Origin: Paraburkholderia hospita
Lineage (GTDB): Bacteria; Pseudomonadota; Gammaproteobacteria; Burkholderiales; Burkholderiaceae
Direction: 5' to 3'
NCBI RefSeq assembly: GCF_002902965.1
Contig: NZ_CP026106.1
Span: 434,001 to 498,000, forward strand
Length of the DNA stretch: 64,000 nt
Shown here: piece after piece, positions 17,882-26,539 of the stretch
Layout: each line of letters begins with the position of its first letter
How positions within the stretch are numbered: position 1 is the first letter of the stretch
Translations under genes and position numbers: made by a program
Notes under the pieces: generated by a model
Database searches by the model: none
What the model saw: the letters and a program-made list of their open reading frames with translations, nothing else
Told to the model about the DNA's origin: nothing

Positions 17882-18181
17882 TTAGAGCCCCTCGGGCCAC
17901 GACTCCACGATGAATGTGGTGCTCGTGGCCGCGGCCTGACGCATTGCCTTGAGGGGTGCGTACTCAGGGGATTTGTACCAAGCTTGCGCATCTTCGACGG
18001 TCGGAAACTCGAGGACAACGCTGGAGTCCACGGGGCCATTTTCCAGCGCGGCGCTGATGACGGGCCCGGCAAAGAATTTCACGCCCTGACTCTTAACGAC
18101 CGGGATCGCTTCATCGCGATATTTCTGGAGCAATGCTTTGTCGTGAGCACTGTGCACGACGAAGATCAGATAAGCACTCAT
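17882..18181 (-). CDS. DUF1330 domain-containing protein
   Basis: This 99-aa protein contains VKFFAGPVISAALENGP and VVLEFPTVEDAQAWYKSPEY, the standard DUF1330 pattern (dimeric alpha/beta barrel). Family members are small cytosolic proteins without a settled function. AGAGG precedes the ATG at 18181. It shares orientation with the duplicated ABM genes just upstream, and a second DUF1330 gene lies at 47020. Confidence 0.85.
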   Translation of the reverse strand: MSAYLIFVVHSAHDKALLQKYRDEAIPVVKSQGVKFFAGPVISAALENGPVDSSVVLEFPTVEDAQAWYKSPEYAPLKAMRQAAATSTTFIVESWPEGL

Positions 18182-18345
18182 AATTTACCTCTGTTTTAAG
18201 TGAAATCGCTCAACGAGGCACACACTGCCTGGTCGAGGGAACCATCACCGGCTTTCGCGCCAGAAAAGGCGCGTTCCAGTGAGCTAAACTCTAGGCGGCA
18301 TGCTTCATCGGCACTATTGTCGTTTCCGTCACGCTGCCATGCTCA

Positions 18346-18648
18346 TTACGCGGGCAGCTTGAAGGCGAGCAGATCCGCCTTTTCGATGACCGGATCGCGA
18401 ACGAAGAGATCCTTGGCGGAAGCCATCAGAGCCGCGGCGGCTTGACCGGTCAGGTGACCATTGCGGCCGGCTTCGTTGTCGAACGCGTCGAAGATGGCGA
18501 ACGTCGACTTGCCGGTGCGGATCGCGAACCAGGTGACGGTGAACGCCTCCTTTTCCACGAGCCCCTTAGCGCCAGCCAGGAATTCGGCGACGGCCTCTTC
18601 CTTACCCGGCTTGGCTTCCATCGTCGCGAGGATTGCGAGCTTGATCAT
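18346..18648 (-). CDS. ABM-domain protein, copy A
   Basis: This 100-aa protein (MIKLAILATMEAKPGKEEAV...) has the pattern TVTWFAIRTGKSTFAIFDAF...HLTG. It is a small antibiotic-biosynthesis-monooxygenase-type dimeric alpha/beta barrel, homologous to each half of the 2996-3634 protein. Its protein is identical to copy B. Its promoter copy is slightly degraded relative to copy B (see 19146-19171), so expression may differ. Its function could be quinol or aldehyde-related oxidation, or mere ligand binding; this is unknown. Confidence 0.85.
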   Translation of the reverse strand: MIKLAILATMEAKPGKEEAVAEFLAGAKGLVEKEAFTVTWFAIRTGKSTFAIFDAFDNEAGRNGHLTGQAAAALMASAKDLFVRDPVIEKADLLAFKLPA

Positions 18649-18765
18649 GATTTTCCTTTCGTCCCGTATGCGGGAATGTGTGTAAGAAGCTTGTACTTTA
18701 GAGAGCTTGGTGGCTCACAATAAGTGGCAAGTTTGCCTTTTTTGATATGGTTCCTGCCATGCCCA

Positions 18766-19068
18766 TTACGCGGGCAGCTTGAAGGCGAGCAGATCCGCCT
18801 TTTCGATGACCGGATCGCGAACGAAGAGATCCTTGGCGGAAGCCATCAGAGCCGCGGCGGCTTGACCGGTCAGGTGACCATTGCGGCCGGCTTCGTTGTC
18901 GAACGCGTCGAAGATGGCGAACGTCGACTTGCCGGTGCGGATCGCGAACCAGGTGACGGTGAACGCCTCCTTTTCCACGAGCCCCTTAGCGCCAGCCAGG
19001 AATTCGGCGACGGCCTCTTCCTTACCCGGCTTGGCTTCCATCGTCGCGAGGATTGCGAGCTTGATCAT
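18766..19068 (-). CDS. ABM-domain protein, copy B
   Basis: This is identical in protein and coding DNA to copy A, 420 bp away. It is divergent from the GlxA-type regulator that starts at 19179, with 110 bp between the two starts. That arrangement suggests the regulator controls this gene. AAGGAAAATC stands before the ATG at 19068. Confidence 0.85.
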   Translation of the reverse strand: MIKLAILATMEAKPGKEEAVAEFLAGAKGLVEKEAFTVTWFAIRTGKSTFAIFDAFDNEAGRNGHLTGQAAAALMASAKDLFVRDPVIEKADLLAFKLPA

Positions 19069-19145
19069 GATTTTCCTTTCGTCCCGTATGCGGGAATGTG
19101 TGTAAGAAGCCTGTACTTTAGAGAGCATGGTCGCTCACAATAAGT

Positions 19146-19171
19146 GGCAAATTTGCCTTTTTGGATATAAT
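19146..19171 (+). promoter_or_regulatory. Palindromic operator and -10 element of the GlxA-type regulator
   Basis: GGCAAATTTGCC (19146-19157) is a perfect 12-bp palindrome. TATAAT (19166-19171) lies 8 bases before the ATG at 19179, so transcription would begin at or next to the start codon. No Shine-Dalgarno is present, which suggests a leaderless mRNA. In duplicate unit A the palindrome carries one change (GGCAAGTTTGCC, 18726-18737) and the -10 is broken. Confidence 0.45.
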
Positions 19172-19178
19172 TCCTGCC

Positions 19179-20141
19179 ATGGACATTCATGTTATTGCTA
19201 TCAACGGCGTCGCGGACTTCGGGCTCTCGGCAATCGTGGACACGTTGAATTACGCAAACCAGCTCGCCCCAATGCTGGACCCTGCACCTGCGCCTCTGAA
19301 CGTCACGGTGGTTGGCGTCCGACGACGCGTTCGAACCGCCAATGGACTCATCGTTCCAGTGCAGTCCATCGACCGGCAGTCTCGGCCGGACGCGATCGTC
19401 ACGCCTGCCCTTGGACCGGTGACGCCTGATGCTATTGAGGCCGCACTCGAGCAGCCAGAGCTACGTGACATCAAGGCAGCGATGGTCGCCAAGTCCAACG
19501 ACGAGGTGTGGATCGGCGCCGCCTGCACGGCGACCTTACTGCTCGCAGAGACGGGACTTCTGAACGGACACACGGCAACAACATCGTGGTGGCTCGCGCC
19601 GCTGTTTCGCCGTCGCTATCCGCAGGTGTCGCTTGACGACTCACGCATGCTCATCGTCTCAGCGCCGTTCGTCACAGCCGGAGCAGCCCTGGCACACGTC
19701 GACTTGGCGCTTGGGCTCGTGCGGCGTCGAAGCCCCGCACTTGCAGCGCTCACGGCTCGCTACCTGCTGGTCGATTCGCGCGCATCGCAGGCCGCCTACG
19801 CCATCCCCGATCACCTAGCGCACGCCGACCCTTTGGTCGAGCGCTTCGAGGGATGGGCGCGTCGCAATCTTTCGAAGGGCTTTAATCTCGCCGACGCTGC
19901 GGCTGCGGTCGGAACGAGCGAGCGCACCCTGGCGCGGCGCCTGCAGAGCACGCTCGGCAAGACGCCCCTCGGGTTCTTCCAGGACTTACGCGTCGAGCAC
20001 GCGGTGCATCTGCTCCAGACGAGTCACGAAAGCGTCGATCGTGTGGCCGAGCAAGTGGGCTACGCCGACGGTGTGACTCTGCGAGGGCTACTTCGTCGCA
20101 AGCTTGGACGGAGCGTGCGCGATCTGCGTGCGACGCTCTAA
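19179..20141 (+). CDS. GlxA-family transcriptional regulator (DJ-1/PfpI domain plus AraC HTH)
   Basis: This 320-aa protein has an N-terminal DJ-1/PfpI-like domain (about 5-175) with the GAACTAT stretch at the usual nucleophile-elbow position, and a C-terminal AraC double helix-turn-helix (about 215-318: FNLADAAAAVGTSERTLARR ... ESVDRVAEQVGYADGVTLR). GlxA-type regulators usually activate neighbouring catabolic genes. It is divergent from the ABM gene, its likely target. ATG 19179 has no Shine-Dalgarno. It is intact; a small truncated frame and an IS follow. Confidence 0.85.
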   Translation: MDIHVIAINGVADFGLSAIVDTLNYANQLAPMLDPAPAPLNVTVVGVRRRVRTANGLIVPVQSIDRQSRPDAIVTPALGPVTPDAIEAALEQPELRDIKAAMVAKSNDEVWIGAACTATLLLAETGLLNGHTATTSWWLAPLFRRRYPQVSLDDSRMLIVSAPFVTAGAALAHVDLALGLVRRRSPALAALTARYLLVDSRASQAAYAIPDHLAHADPLVERFEGWARRNLSKGFNLADAAAAVGTSERTLARRLQSTLGKTPLGFFQDLRVEHAVHLLQTSHESVDRVAEQVGYADGVTLRGLLRRKLGRSVRDLRATL

Positions 20142-20168
20142 CCTACTCGAAGAGGCCGCGACGGTCAG

Positions 20169-20309
20169 ATGCGTCGCGGCAAGATCATCGCGATGCGTGA
20201 CACCCAGGCCACGGTGCTCGAGCAAGGCACCAAACGAACATGGAAGCTACCGTGTCTGGCCATGCAGGGCTACACCGAGGTCGAGCGCCGAACGGAGCAA
20301 GCGCCTTAG
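20169..20309 (+). pseudogene. Short frame cut off by the IS5-type element
   Basis: This 46-codon frame (MRRGKIIAMRDTQATVLEQG ... LPCLAMQGYTEVERR) looks coding. Its stop, TAG, is formed by the last bases before the IS left end (20310). The original gene was probably longer. Family not recognised. Confidence 0.35.
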
Positions 20310-21616
20310 CAGGCCGTTTAAATACCCCCGCCGATCCGTCACGATATAGCCATCCGATCCAGAGACACGAAGAGCGCATGCGAGGCACCGACAGCTACAA
20401 CGAATCCCTGTTCAGCACCGTGAGACTGGAGGAGTTCGTACCGCAGACTCATCCGCTGCGCCCGATCCGGACGTGGATGAACGAGGCGCTGTCGAAGATG
20501 GATACGAAGTTCTCGGCCATGTACGAAGCGGACATCAAAGGCGGCCGTCCGAGCATTGCGCCGGAGAAACTGATGCGGGCAATGCTGCTTCAAGTGCTGT
20601 ACAGCATCCGCAGTGAGCGACAACTGGTCGAGCAGATTTCGTACAACGTGCTGTTTCGCTGGTTCGTCGGCCTGTCGATTGAGGAAGCGGTGTGGAATCA
20701 CTCGGTGTTCAGCAAGAACCGGGATCGGCTGATCGAATTCGATGCGGTGACCGACCTGTTCAACGCGACAGTGGAAACGGCACATAAACGCGGCTTGCTG
20801 TCGGGCGAGCATTTCAGCGTCGACGGCACCATGATTCATGCGTGGGCCAGCCACAAGAGCATCCGCCGGAAGGATGGCGGGGACGATGATCGCCCGCCGG
20901 GCAACTGGCATGGCGAATCGCGCAGCAACGAAACGCATGAGTCGAAGAGTGACGGAGAAAGTCGGCTCTATCGCAAGAGCCATGCCGCGCCAGCCTTGCC
21001 GAGTTATCTGGGCCATGTGCTGACGGACAACCGGCATGGGTTGGTGGTGAACGTTCAGGCTAGCGAAGCGAATGGCCGGGCGGAACGCGAAGTGGCGGCG
21101 GACATGCTACGGGATGTATCGGGTTCGGGCGTGCGGATTACGGTGGGTGCGGACAAGGCGTACGACACACGTGGATTTGTGAAGGCTTGCCGTGAATACA
21201 ATGTGACGCCGCACGTCGCACGTAATACGAAGCGAACGGGCGGAAGTGCCATCGACGGCCGGACAACGCGACACCCCGGCTATGCGCTGAGCCAGCGCAA
21301 ACGGAAATGCATTGAACAGTGCTTCGGCTGGGGTAAGCAGATCGTGCCAATTCGACAGGTGATGGTGCGGGGGCTGGAGAAAGTCGATCAGTTGCTCACA
21401 CTGACGATGGCAGCCTACAACCTGACGCGACTGCGAGCGTTGGGATTTGCGCGTCCAGAGGGCGCGTAATGCAAGAAATCGGTCGGGAAATGCGCTCGCC
21501 GGACGGATGCCAGCGCTGAATCCGGCGCCACGCAACAAAATCTCGGTGTCGTTGCGCGAATTCATGTCATCTGCGAGATCGGCCTGAATCCGATCGATGG
21601 GTATTTCAACGGCCTG
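20310..21616 (+). mobile_element. Complete IS5-type insertion sequence, 1307 bp
   Basis: The left end CAGGCCGTTTAAATACCC and right end (reverse complement) CAGGCCGTTGAAATACCC form terminal inverted repeats. Flanks are TTAG (20306-20309) and CTAG (21617-21620), both YTAR, as expected for IS5-type targets. It carries one transposase gene reading rightward. The right end truncates the gene at 21606-22343 and supplies its stop codon. The same terminus makes up the palindrome at 17249. Confidence 0.85.
20378..21469 (+). CDS. IS5/IS1182-type DDE transposase
   Basis: This 363-aa transposase has an N-terminal DUF772/InsH domain (GGRPSIAPEKLMRAMLLQVL ... RWFVGLSIEEAVWNHSVFSK) and a DDE catalytic domain. 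The likely acidic residues lie in FSVDGTMIHAW, VGADKAYDT and the region around RKCIEQCFGWGK (Glu). The ATG at 20378 sits 68 bp inside the left end. The reading frame is intact, so the element may be active. Confidence 0.9.
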   Translation: MRGTDSYNESLFSTVRLEEFVPQTHPLRPIRTWMNEALSKMDTKFSAMYEADIKGGRPSIAPEKLMRAMLLQVLYSIRSERQLVEQISYNVLFRWFVGLSIEEAVWNHSVFSKNRDRLIEFDAVTDLFNATVETAHKRGLLSGEHFSVDGTMIHAWASHKSIRRKDGGDDDRPPGNWHGESRSNETHESKSDGESRLYRKSHAAPALPSYLGHVLTDNRHGLVVNVQASEANGRAEREVAADMLRDVSGSGVRITVGADKAYDTRGFVKACREYNVTPHVARNTKRTGGSAIDGRTTRHPGYALSQRKRKCIEQCFGWGKQIVPIRQVMVRGLEKVDQLLTLTMAAYNLTRLRALGFARPEGA

Positions 21617-22343
21617 CTAGGCGCGATTCGGCAATCCGCTTCAGCTCATCGGGAGTTGAAGCAGATTCAGCCAGCTGCTTGAGCAAATCAGCGGCTCTGT
21701 TTTCGTCTTTTGGGCCACCGTCGCCAAGCGTCAAACTCGTCGCGAGGTTAAGTATTGACCGGGGCAGCCCTCGCGCCGCCAAAGCCTCGAGGAGGTGACG
21801 GGCCACTTCCGGCTCTCGGGTTCGGTTGCCGCTTAGCAACTCATCAGCAAGCGATTCTACAAACCTCAACGAGCTCTCGTTTTTCGTTCCGTGTATGCCA
21901 GCGATGAGCGCTAGTTCGAAGTGGCCAACGGGATCGTGGGCGGCGTGTGCCAGCGTGCTCAGCGCGTCTTGGAAATTCAGATCATCCTTTGAGCCTGCGA
22001 ACGGCGTTTGTGGCCGGTCCCCGCACTCTTCTTGCGCATGCGCGGCCGATGGTCGCCACCATCGGACAAAGTCGTCCGCGGATTCACCGTGAAGATCAAC
22101 TAACGATGCGGCCAATTGCGACGCCTGATATACGCGCCTCTCGGTTACTGTCGCGCCGTCACATGCCTCATCGAGCGCGGAGGCTGCTTTGGTGCCCAGC
22201 TTGCTGTGGAGGTCGGCCCAGTCTTTATAGCCGAAGACCTCGGAGGTCACCTGTCGCGCCTGGGATTCCTTTAGCGAAAGGCGGTATTTGAGCCGATCGG
22301 CGGCCCGTGTCGGGATCGATGTGCTCTGAAAGTGGATACGCAT
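21606..22343 (-). CDS. Sel1/TPR-like helical protein, 3' end replaced by IS
   Basis: This 245-aa protein begins RLSLKESQARQVTSEVFGYK followed by DWADLHSKLG, a small N-terminal module seen ahead of various domains. It continues with helical repeats (SILNLATSLTLGDGGPKDENRAADLLKQLAE, Sel1-like). The last four residues (LAGR) and the TGA stop fall in or at the IS end at 21616. The native protein was probably longer, so it is likely a truncated gene. The function is unknown; Sel1 repeats mediate protein contacts. Confidence 0.55.
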   Translation of the reverse strand: MRIHFQSTSIPTRAADRLKYRLSLKESQARQVTSEVFGYKDWADLHSKLGTKAASALDEACDGATVTERRVYQASQLAASLVDLHGESADDFVRWWRPSAAHAQEECGDRPQTPFAGSKDDLNFQDALSTLAHAAHDPVGHFELALIAGIHGTKNESSLRFVESLADELLSGNRTREPEVARHLLEALAARGLPRSILNLATSLTLGDGGPKDENRAADLLKQLAESASTPDELKRIAESRLAGR

Positions 22344-23157
22344 GCCTTCTCCTAATCTCAGGGTGAGCAGAAACGGGAAACGGGGTCACATATTTTCCCG
22401 AACTCGGACCTGAAGTGACGAGCCGGCAGGTCCACCAAGAGGCTCCGTGTGCTGCGGGCAACCTTAATGTGGCTAATCACGGACCGGCCATGATAGTTGT
22501 CGCACGGGGGGCAGTCATAATTGACAATCTACGCTTTTACCTTGGAAGCCGCCAATTCCCTTTCGCGGGCTCGAGCGGCCGGAGAGGGTCGTCTGCTGAC
22601 CTCCCAACGGGAACCAAGCCGCCGTTCGAACTTGTCGCGGGGCCGACGTCGGCAATGCTGATCACAGCAGCCGTTGGCCGATGCTCGTGCCAACGGCGGG
22701 TTTGGCCGACAACTTGCCGACCAACTCGGAGAGGAGAGTGTCCGTTGCGCCCCGGAAGCTGTCATTGCGGCGCACGGAGCCAGGGTGACGGGTCAGGGTC
22801 GAGAGCGTGAATTCTCTGATGCGGGAAGCTGCCGTCCGGCTGCTCGGTGCCGCCAGCGTCAACAACCTGCCACGTTGCTGACATAGAACCCAGACCTCCC
22901 CAATGTCTGCAAAGGCCGATGACTTGTCGGCGAGTGCCGGCGCGGAATGACCGTTCCACTCCGCTAACAGCCATCGGTCATGTGCAGCAACGAACGGCTG
23001 GGATGGGTCGACACCGGTCCGATCACCGATCATCGCAAGCGTGATTGCCGTGATAAGGAGACAGTTATCACGGATTGACGGCCTCAGATCTTCTCGGGCG
23101 CACGTGCTACGCGCGAAAGATCGCGGCTCCATGATTGACATGCTGCCAGCGCACCTG
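22344..23157. other. Accessory stretch without a firmly supported gene
   Basis: A minus-strand frame at 22662-23141 reads FVAAHDRWLLAEWNGHSAPA; this type is often annotated near transposons but I regard it as unproven. A plus-strand frame on the same bases (22674-22886) is equally weak. No IS ends were recognised. Confidence 0.3.
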
Positions 23158-23502
23158 TTAGTGGATCAGCGGATGAAGAGCGCTCATCGCACTTTCGCTC
23201 GAGGTGACACTGCGCTCGGAGATGCCCTGGTCGATTCGCCGGACATGGTTCACCAGTTCGAGGAGGCCGTCGACGCTGAACAAAGTGTCGTCGCGGCTGT
23301 CGGCGTGCAGCAGGATTTCGCGGCACAGCAGCTGAAGCTCCCAGACATAGAGTTCGAACCATTGCCCTTGGCGAACCGAAATTTTCACTACGCCTGAGAC
23401 ATCAGCCAAGCGCTGACAGGCCCAGATGCGCTCGAGGGATAAGCGCAGCGCGAGCGGTCTCAGCTGATTGCGGAACGGCTTGTACAGGTCGTAGATGCCC
23501 AT
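23158..23502 (-). CDS. Hypothetical protein of the kind found on plasmids and islands
   Basis: This 114-aa protein contains LRPLALRLSLERIWAC and FELYVWELQLLCREILLHA ... LELVNHVRRID. The pattern (RLSL.RIWAY...YEWELELLAREV.L....NHIR) recalls uncharacterised proteins from plasmids and integrative elements. This is from memory and unverified. The start at 23502 is at MGIYDLY. No partner genes suggest a role. Confidence 0.5.
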   Translation of the reverse strand: MGIYDLYKPFRNQLRPLALRLSLERIWACQRLADVSGVVKISVRQGQWFELYVWELQLLCREILLHADSRDDTLFSVDGLLELVNHVRRIDQGISERSVTSSESAMSALHPLIH

Positions 23503-23916
23503 TGATCCCCAGACGGGCAATGGACTGATCACAGTGCGGCTGCTGGTGAAGCGAGTCGGCCAGTCGACCTAGCCGGATCGGGCAGTTTGGAACATTCAAC
23601 ACAGCTTTGGGGATCATTGACACGAATGGCTCAGCTGAGCGACCTCCGCGCACGGTTAAAGCTGGCGGCTTCTGCAGCGCGTGTGATCGCGCGTCGGATC
23701 GGCTCTTCGAAAACAGACGTCTGCAAAATCATCCCGCTAGCGATCATTGGTCAAGACATCGGTGGCTGTCCCGTCTCCGGCAGCGAAAGTGCGTTTCACA
23801 TTGCGGGATTTACATCGAGTTTCCGCGCGATCATCATTTTGCCGCTTGAAAACATGTTTTACATCGCAAAATTTGGAGCGTATCTCCTTGAAATATAATA
23901 GTAAATTATGTCTTAT

Positions 23917-23930
23917 GTCTTATATAAGAC
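23917..23930. promoter_or_regulatory. 14-bp perfect palindrome in the aceA promoter region
   Basis: GTCTTATATAAGAC is self-complementary and is preceded by a half-copy (GTCTTAT at 23909-23915). It stands in an AT-rich 120 bp unlike the surroundings, 104 bp before isocitrate lyase, and is a good candidate operator for a dimeric regulator of the glyoxylate shunt. The rest of 23503-24033 shows no gene. Confidence 0.5.
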
Positions 23931-24033
23931 TCTGCCCAGACGGCGCTACTATCTAGTCATGCAGCTCGCTTCGAAAGACGTAGCGACAAGCTGAACGATT
24001 TAGACAAACGCGCTTTGCTCTTAGGAGATACAC

Positions 24034-25614
24034 ATGGCCCAATATCAAGACGACATCAAGGCAGTTGCTGGTTTGAAAGAGAATCACGGCAGCGCCTGGA
24101 ATGCCATCAACCCCGAGTATGCCGCGCGCATGCGTGCTCAAAACAAATTCAAGACGGGCCTGGACATCGCCAGGTACACCGCCAGAATCATGCGCGCCGA
24201 CATGGCCGCCTACGATGCCGACCCGTCGAAGTACACCCAGTCGCTGGGCTGCTGGCATGGCTTCATCGGCCAGCAGAAGATGATCTCGATCAAGAAACAC
24301 TTCAACAGCACCGAGCGCCGCTACCTTTACCTGTCCGGCTGGATGGTGGCCGCGCTGCGCTCCGAGTTCGGCCCGCTGCCGGACCAGTCGATGCACGAAA
24401 AAACCTCCGTCAGCGCGCTCATCCGCGAGCTGTACACCTTCCTGCGCCAGGCCGACGCCCGTGAATTGGGCGGCCTGTTCCGCCAGCTGGATGCTGCTGA
24501 AGGCTCTGCCAAGGCCGCGATCCAGGAAAAAATCGACAACCACGTCACCCATGTCGTGCCCATCATCGCTGACATCGACGCGGGTTTCGGCAACGCGGAA
24601 GCAACCTATCTGCTGGCCAAGCAGTTCATCGAAGCGGGCGCATGCTGCATTCAGATCGAAAACCAGGTGTCCGACGAGAAGCAGTGCGGCCACCAGGATG
24701 GCAAAGTCACCGTGCCTCACGAGGACTTCCTTGCCAAGATTCGCGCCATCCGCTACGCCTTCCTGGAGCTGGGCGTGGACGACGGCATCATCGTGGCCCG
24801 TACCGACTCTCTGGGCGCCGGCCTGACCAAGCAGATCGCCGTGACCAGCACGCCGGGCGACCTGGGCGACCAATACAATTCCTTCCTCGATTGCGAAGAG
24901 TTGTCGGCCGACGAACTGGGCAATGGCGACGTCATCATCAAGCGTGACGGCAAGCTGCTGCGTCCCAAGCGCCTGCCTAGCAACCTGTTCCAGTTCCGCG
25001 CCGGCACGGGCGAAGCACGCTGCGTACTGGATTGCATCACCGCGCTGCAAAACGGCGCTGACCTGCTGTGGATCGAAACCGAAAAGCCGCACATCGCCCA
25101 GATCGGCGGCATGGTCAGCGAGATTCGCAAGGTCATCCCGAACGCCAAGCTGGTGTACAACAACAGCCCTTCGTTCAACTGGACCCTGAATTTCCGTCAG
25201 CAGACGTATGACGCGATGAAGGCCGCGGGCAAGGATGTATCGGCATACGATCGCGCCCAGTTGATGAGCGTGGAATACGACCAGACCGAATTGGCGAAGC
25301 TCTCCGACGAAAAGATCCGGACCTTCCAGGCCGACGCGTCGCGCGAAGCCGGTATCTTCCACCACCTGATTACGCTGCCGACGTACCACACCGCCGCACT
25401 GTCGACCGACAACCTGGCCAAGGAATATTTCGGCGACCAGGGCATGCTGGGTTATGTGGCCGGTGTGCAGCGTAAAGAGATCCGTCAGGGCATCGCCTGC
25501 GTCAAGCATCAGAACATGTCCGGCTCGGATATCGGCGACGACCACAAGGAGTATTTCAGCGGCGAAGCAGCCCTGAAGGCAGCAGGCAAAGACAACACCA
25601 TGAACCAGTTCTGA
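24034..25614 (+). CDS. aceA: Isocitrate lyase
   Basis: This 526-aa enzyme splits isocitrate into glyoxylate and succinate, the first step of the glyoxylate shunt used on acetate and fatty acids. The catalytic loop reads SDEKQCGHQDGK with Cys218, where the classic motif is KKCGH. The Lys-to-Gln change is shared by this longer bacterial subfamily, as far as I recall. Other signatures are VPIIADIDAGFGNAEATYLL and LVYNNSPSFNW. AGGAGATACAC precedes the ATG. Upstream is a palindromic operator candidate, and downstream are three hairpins in a row. It stands alone, without malate synthase. Its place among IS-damaged genes suggests an accessory copy. Confidence 0.93.
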   Translation: MAQYQDDIKAVAGLKENHGSAWNAINPEYAARMRAQNKFKTGLDIARYTARIMRADMAAYDADPSKYTQSLGCWHGFIGQQKMISIKKHFNSTERRYLYLSGWMVAALRSEFGPLPDQSMHEKTSVSALIRELYTFLRQADARELGGLFRQLDAAEGSAKAAIQEKIDNHVTHVVPIIADIDAGFGNAEATYLLAKQFIEAGACCIQIENQVSDEKQCGHQDGKVTVPHEDFLAKIRAIRYAFLELGVDDGIIVARTDSLGAGLTKQIAVTSTPGDLGDQYNSFLDCEELSADELGNGDVIIKRDGKLLRPKRLPSNLFQFRAGTGEARCVLDCITALQNGADLLWIETEKPHIAQIGGMVSEIRKVIPNAKLVYNNSPSFNWTLNFRQQTYDAMKAAGKDVSAYDRAQLMSVEYDQTELAKLSDEKIRTFQADASREAGIFHHLITLPTYHTAALSTDNLAKEYFGDQGMLGYVAGVQRKEIRQGIACVKHQNMSGSDIGDDHKEYFSGEAALKAAGKDNTMNQF

Positions 25615-25635
25615 TACCAGCAATACCCCAAGCAA

Positions 25636-25718
25636 AACGCCAACCCAAGAGGGTTGGCGTTCCTTTATGCTGCGAGATAGCTCGCAGCATTCGGCCCGCC
25701 GATTCTCGGGCCTTTCTT
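25636..25718 (+). terminator. Three consecutive hairpins after aceA
   Basis: Hairpin 1: AACGCCAACCC/GGGTTGGCGTT (25636-25661, loop AAGA), then CCTTT. Hairpin 2: ATGCTGCGAG/CTCGCAGCAT (25667-25690, loop ATAG). Hairpin 3: GGCCCG/CGGGCC (25693-25712), followed by TTTCTT. The first and third look like terminators; the second lies between them. Confidence 0.7.
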
Positions 25719-25811
25719 CCTGGGTGCGCCATTTCCGGTTAAAAAGTCGGACGCCCGCAAATTGTCCAATTCACACTTCAAGTTTTGTCCTGCTGCGCCG
25801 TTAGCGCAGAC

Positions 25812-26003
25812 ATGGACAAAGAGACCGCTCAACAGATTGCAAGCGCCGCGCATCATGCTGCGCAGGCCATCGTCCGTACTCGCTTCGATCTTCCTGTCCC
25901 CCGTCAAGACCAACTATACAACCGCGTCTACCTTGGTCTGCTCGAAGACTCTGCAGGGCAAGGAAACCTCGCCGAGTTGCTGGCCGCTCTCGCTCGTCCG
26001 TAA
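25812..26003 (+). CDS. Short hypothetical protein
   Basis: This 63-aa protein (MDKETAQQIASAAHHAAQAI ... NRVYLGLLEDSAGQGNLAEL) is helical and soluble. It has the look of a real small gene, though the ribosome site is weak. Family not recognised. Confidence 0.4.
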   Translation: MDKETAQQIASAAHHAAQAIVRTRFDLPVPRQDQLYNRVYLGLLEDSAGQGNLAELLAALARP

Positions 26004-26091
26004 TATCCACCCACGAAATATGAAACGTTTTGCTGGCGTTATCATTCTGGCTCTGTTGACATCGCATCGCAATCCGGGCATCGTCTGCCGT

Positions 26092-26520
26092 CCGCTGACG
26101 ACGGAACAGAACAACGCCCTGGCGACGACGCCCGTTGAAGACCTTCTCAATCTGAAGCTACTTCGGCTCGATCAGGTGAAGGATTCTCTCCATGCCTATC
26201 AGCTATCCAAGCGGGCAAACTCTCTACGCGTGATGTTCGAGGCTGTTCGTTGGGGCAAGCGCGGCGCGCGGGTCAATACGATTAGTCCCGGCATCATCAT
26301 GACTCCGCTGGCGAAAGACGAATTGTCTGGTCCACGCGGCGCAGGCTATCAACGCATGATCGACGGCTGCCCGGCGAAACGTGCTGGCACGCCGGACGAG
26401 GTTGGAAATGTCGCGGCGCTGCTGATGGGGCGCGAAGGCGCTTTCATCACTGGCAGCGACGTTCTGATGGACGGTGGTGTCACCGCATCGTACTGGTTTG
26501 GAGAACTGGCGCCTCAATAG
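26092..26520 (+). pseudogene. 3' fragment of a short-chain dehydrogenase/reductase (SDR)
   Basis: The open frame encodes the second half of an SDR: the active-site YQLSK (Tyr-x-x-x-Lys), RGARVNTISPGIIMTPLAKD, and FITGSDVLMDGGVTASYW. The NAD-binding half with TGxxxGIG is gone; bases upstream encode unrelated sequence. The gene is therefore 5'-truncated and cannot bind NAD(P). Confidence 0.75.
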
Positions 26521-26539
26521 CGGTCGCTGCCGCGACGTC

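Larger units (their letters stand above)
18334..19180. repeat. 420-bp tandem duplication (ABM gene plus its promoter)
   Basis: Unit A (about 18334-18753) and unit B (about 18754-19173) align at a constant 420-bp offset. The 303-bp coding parts are identical by eye; differences are confined to a handful of positions in the promoter part. The unit ends at CCTGCCATG, the start codon of the divergent regulator, so unit A carries a fossil of that start (GCCATGCCC, GCCATGCTC). This implies a recent duplication by recombination. Confidence 0.9.

Noticed and set aside
22662..23141. 159-codon minus-strand frame (AAHDRWLLAEWNGH type)
   Set aside because: Similar texts are often annotated near mobile DNA but I could find no start signal or domain to support it.
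23953..25635. 560-codon minus-strand frame
   Set aside because: It is the mirror frame of isocitrate lyase, which has intact motifs and start signals.
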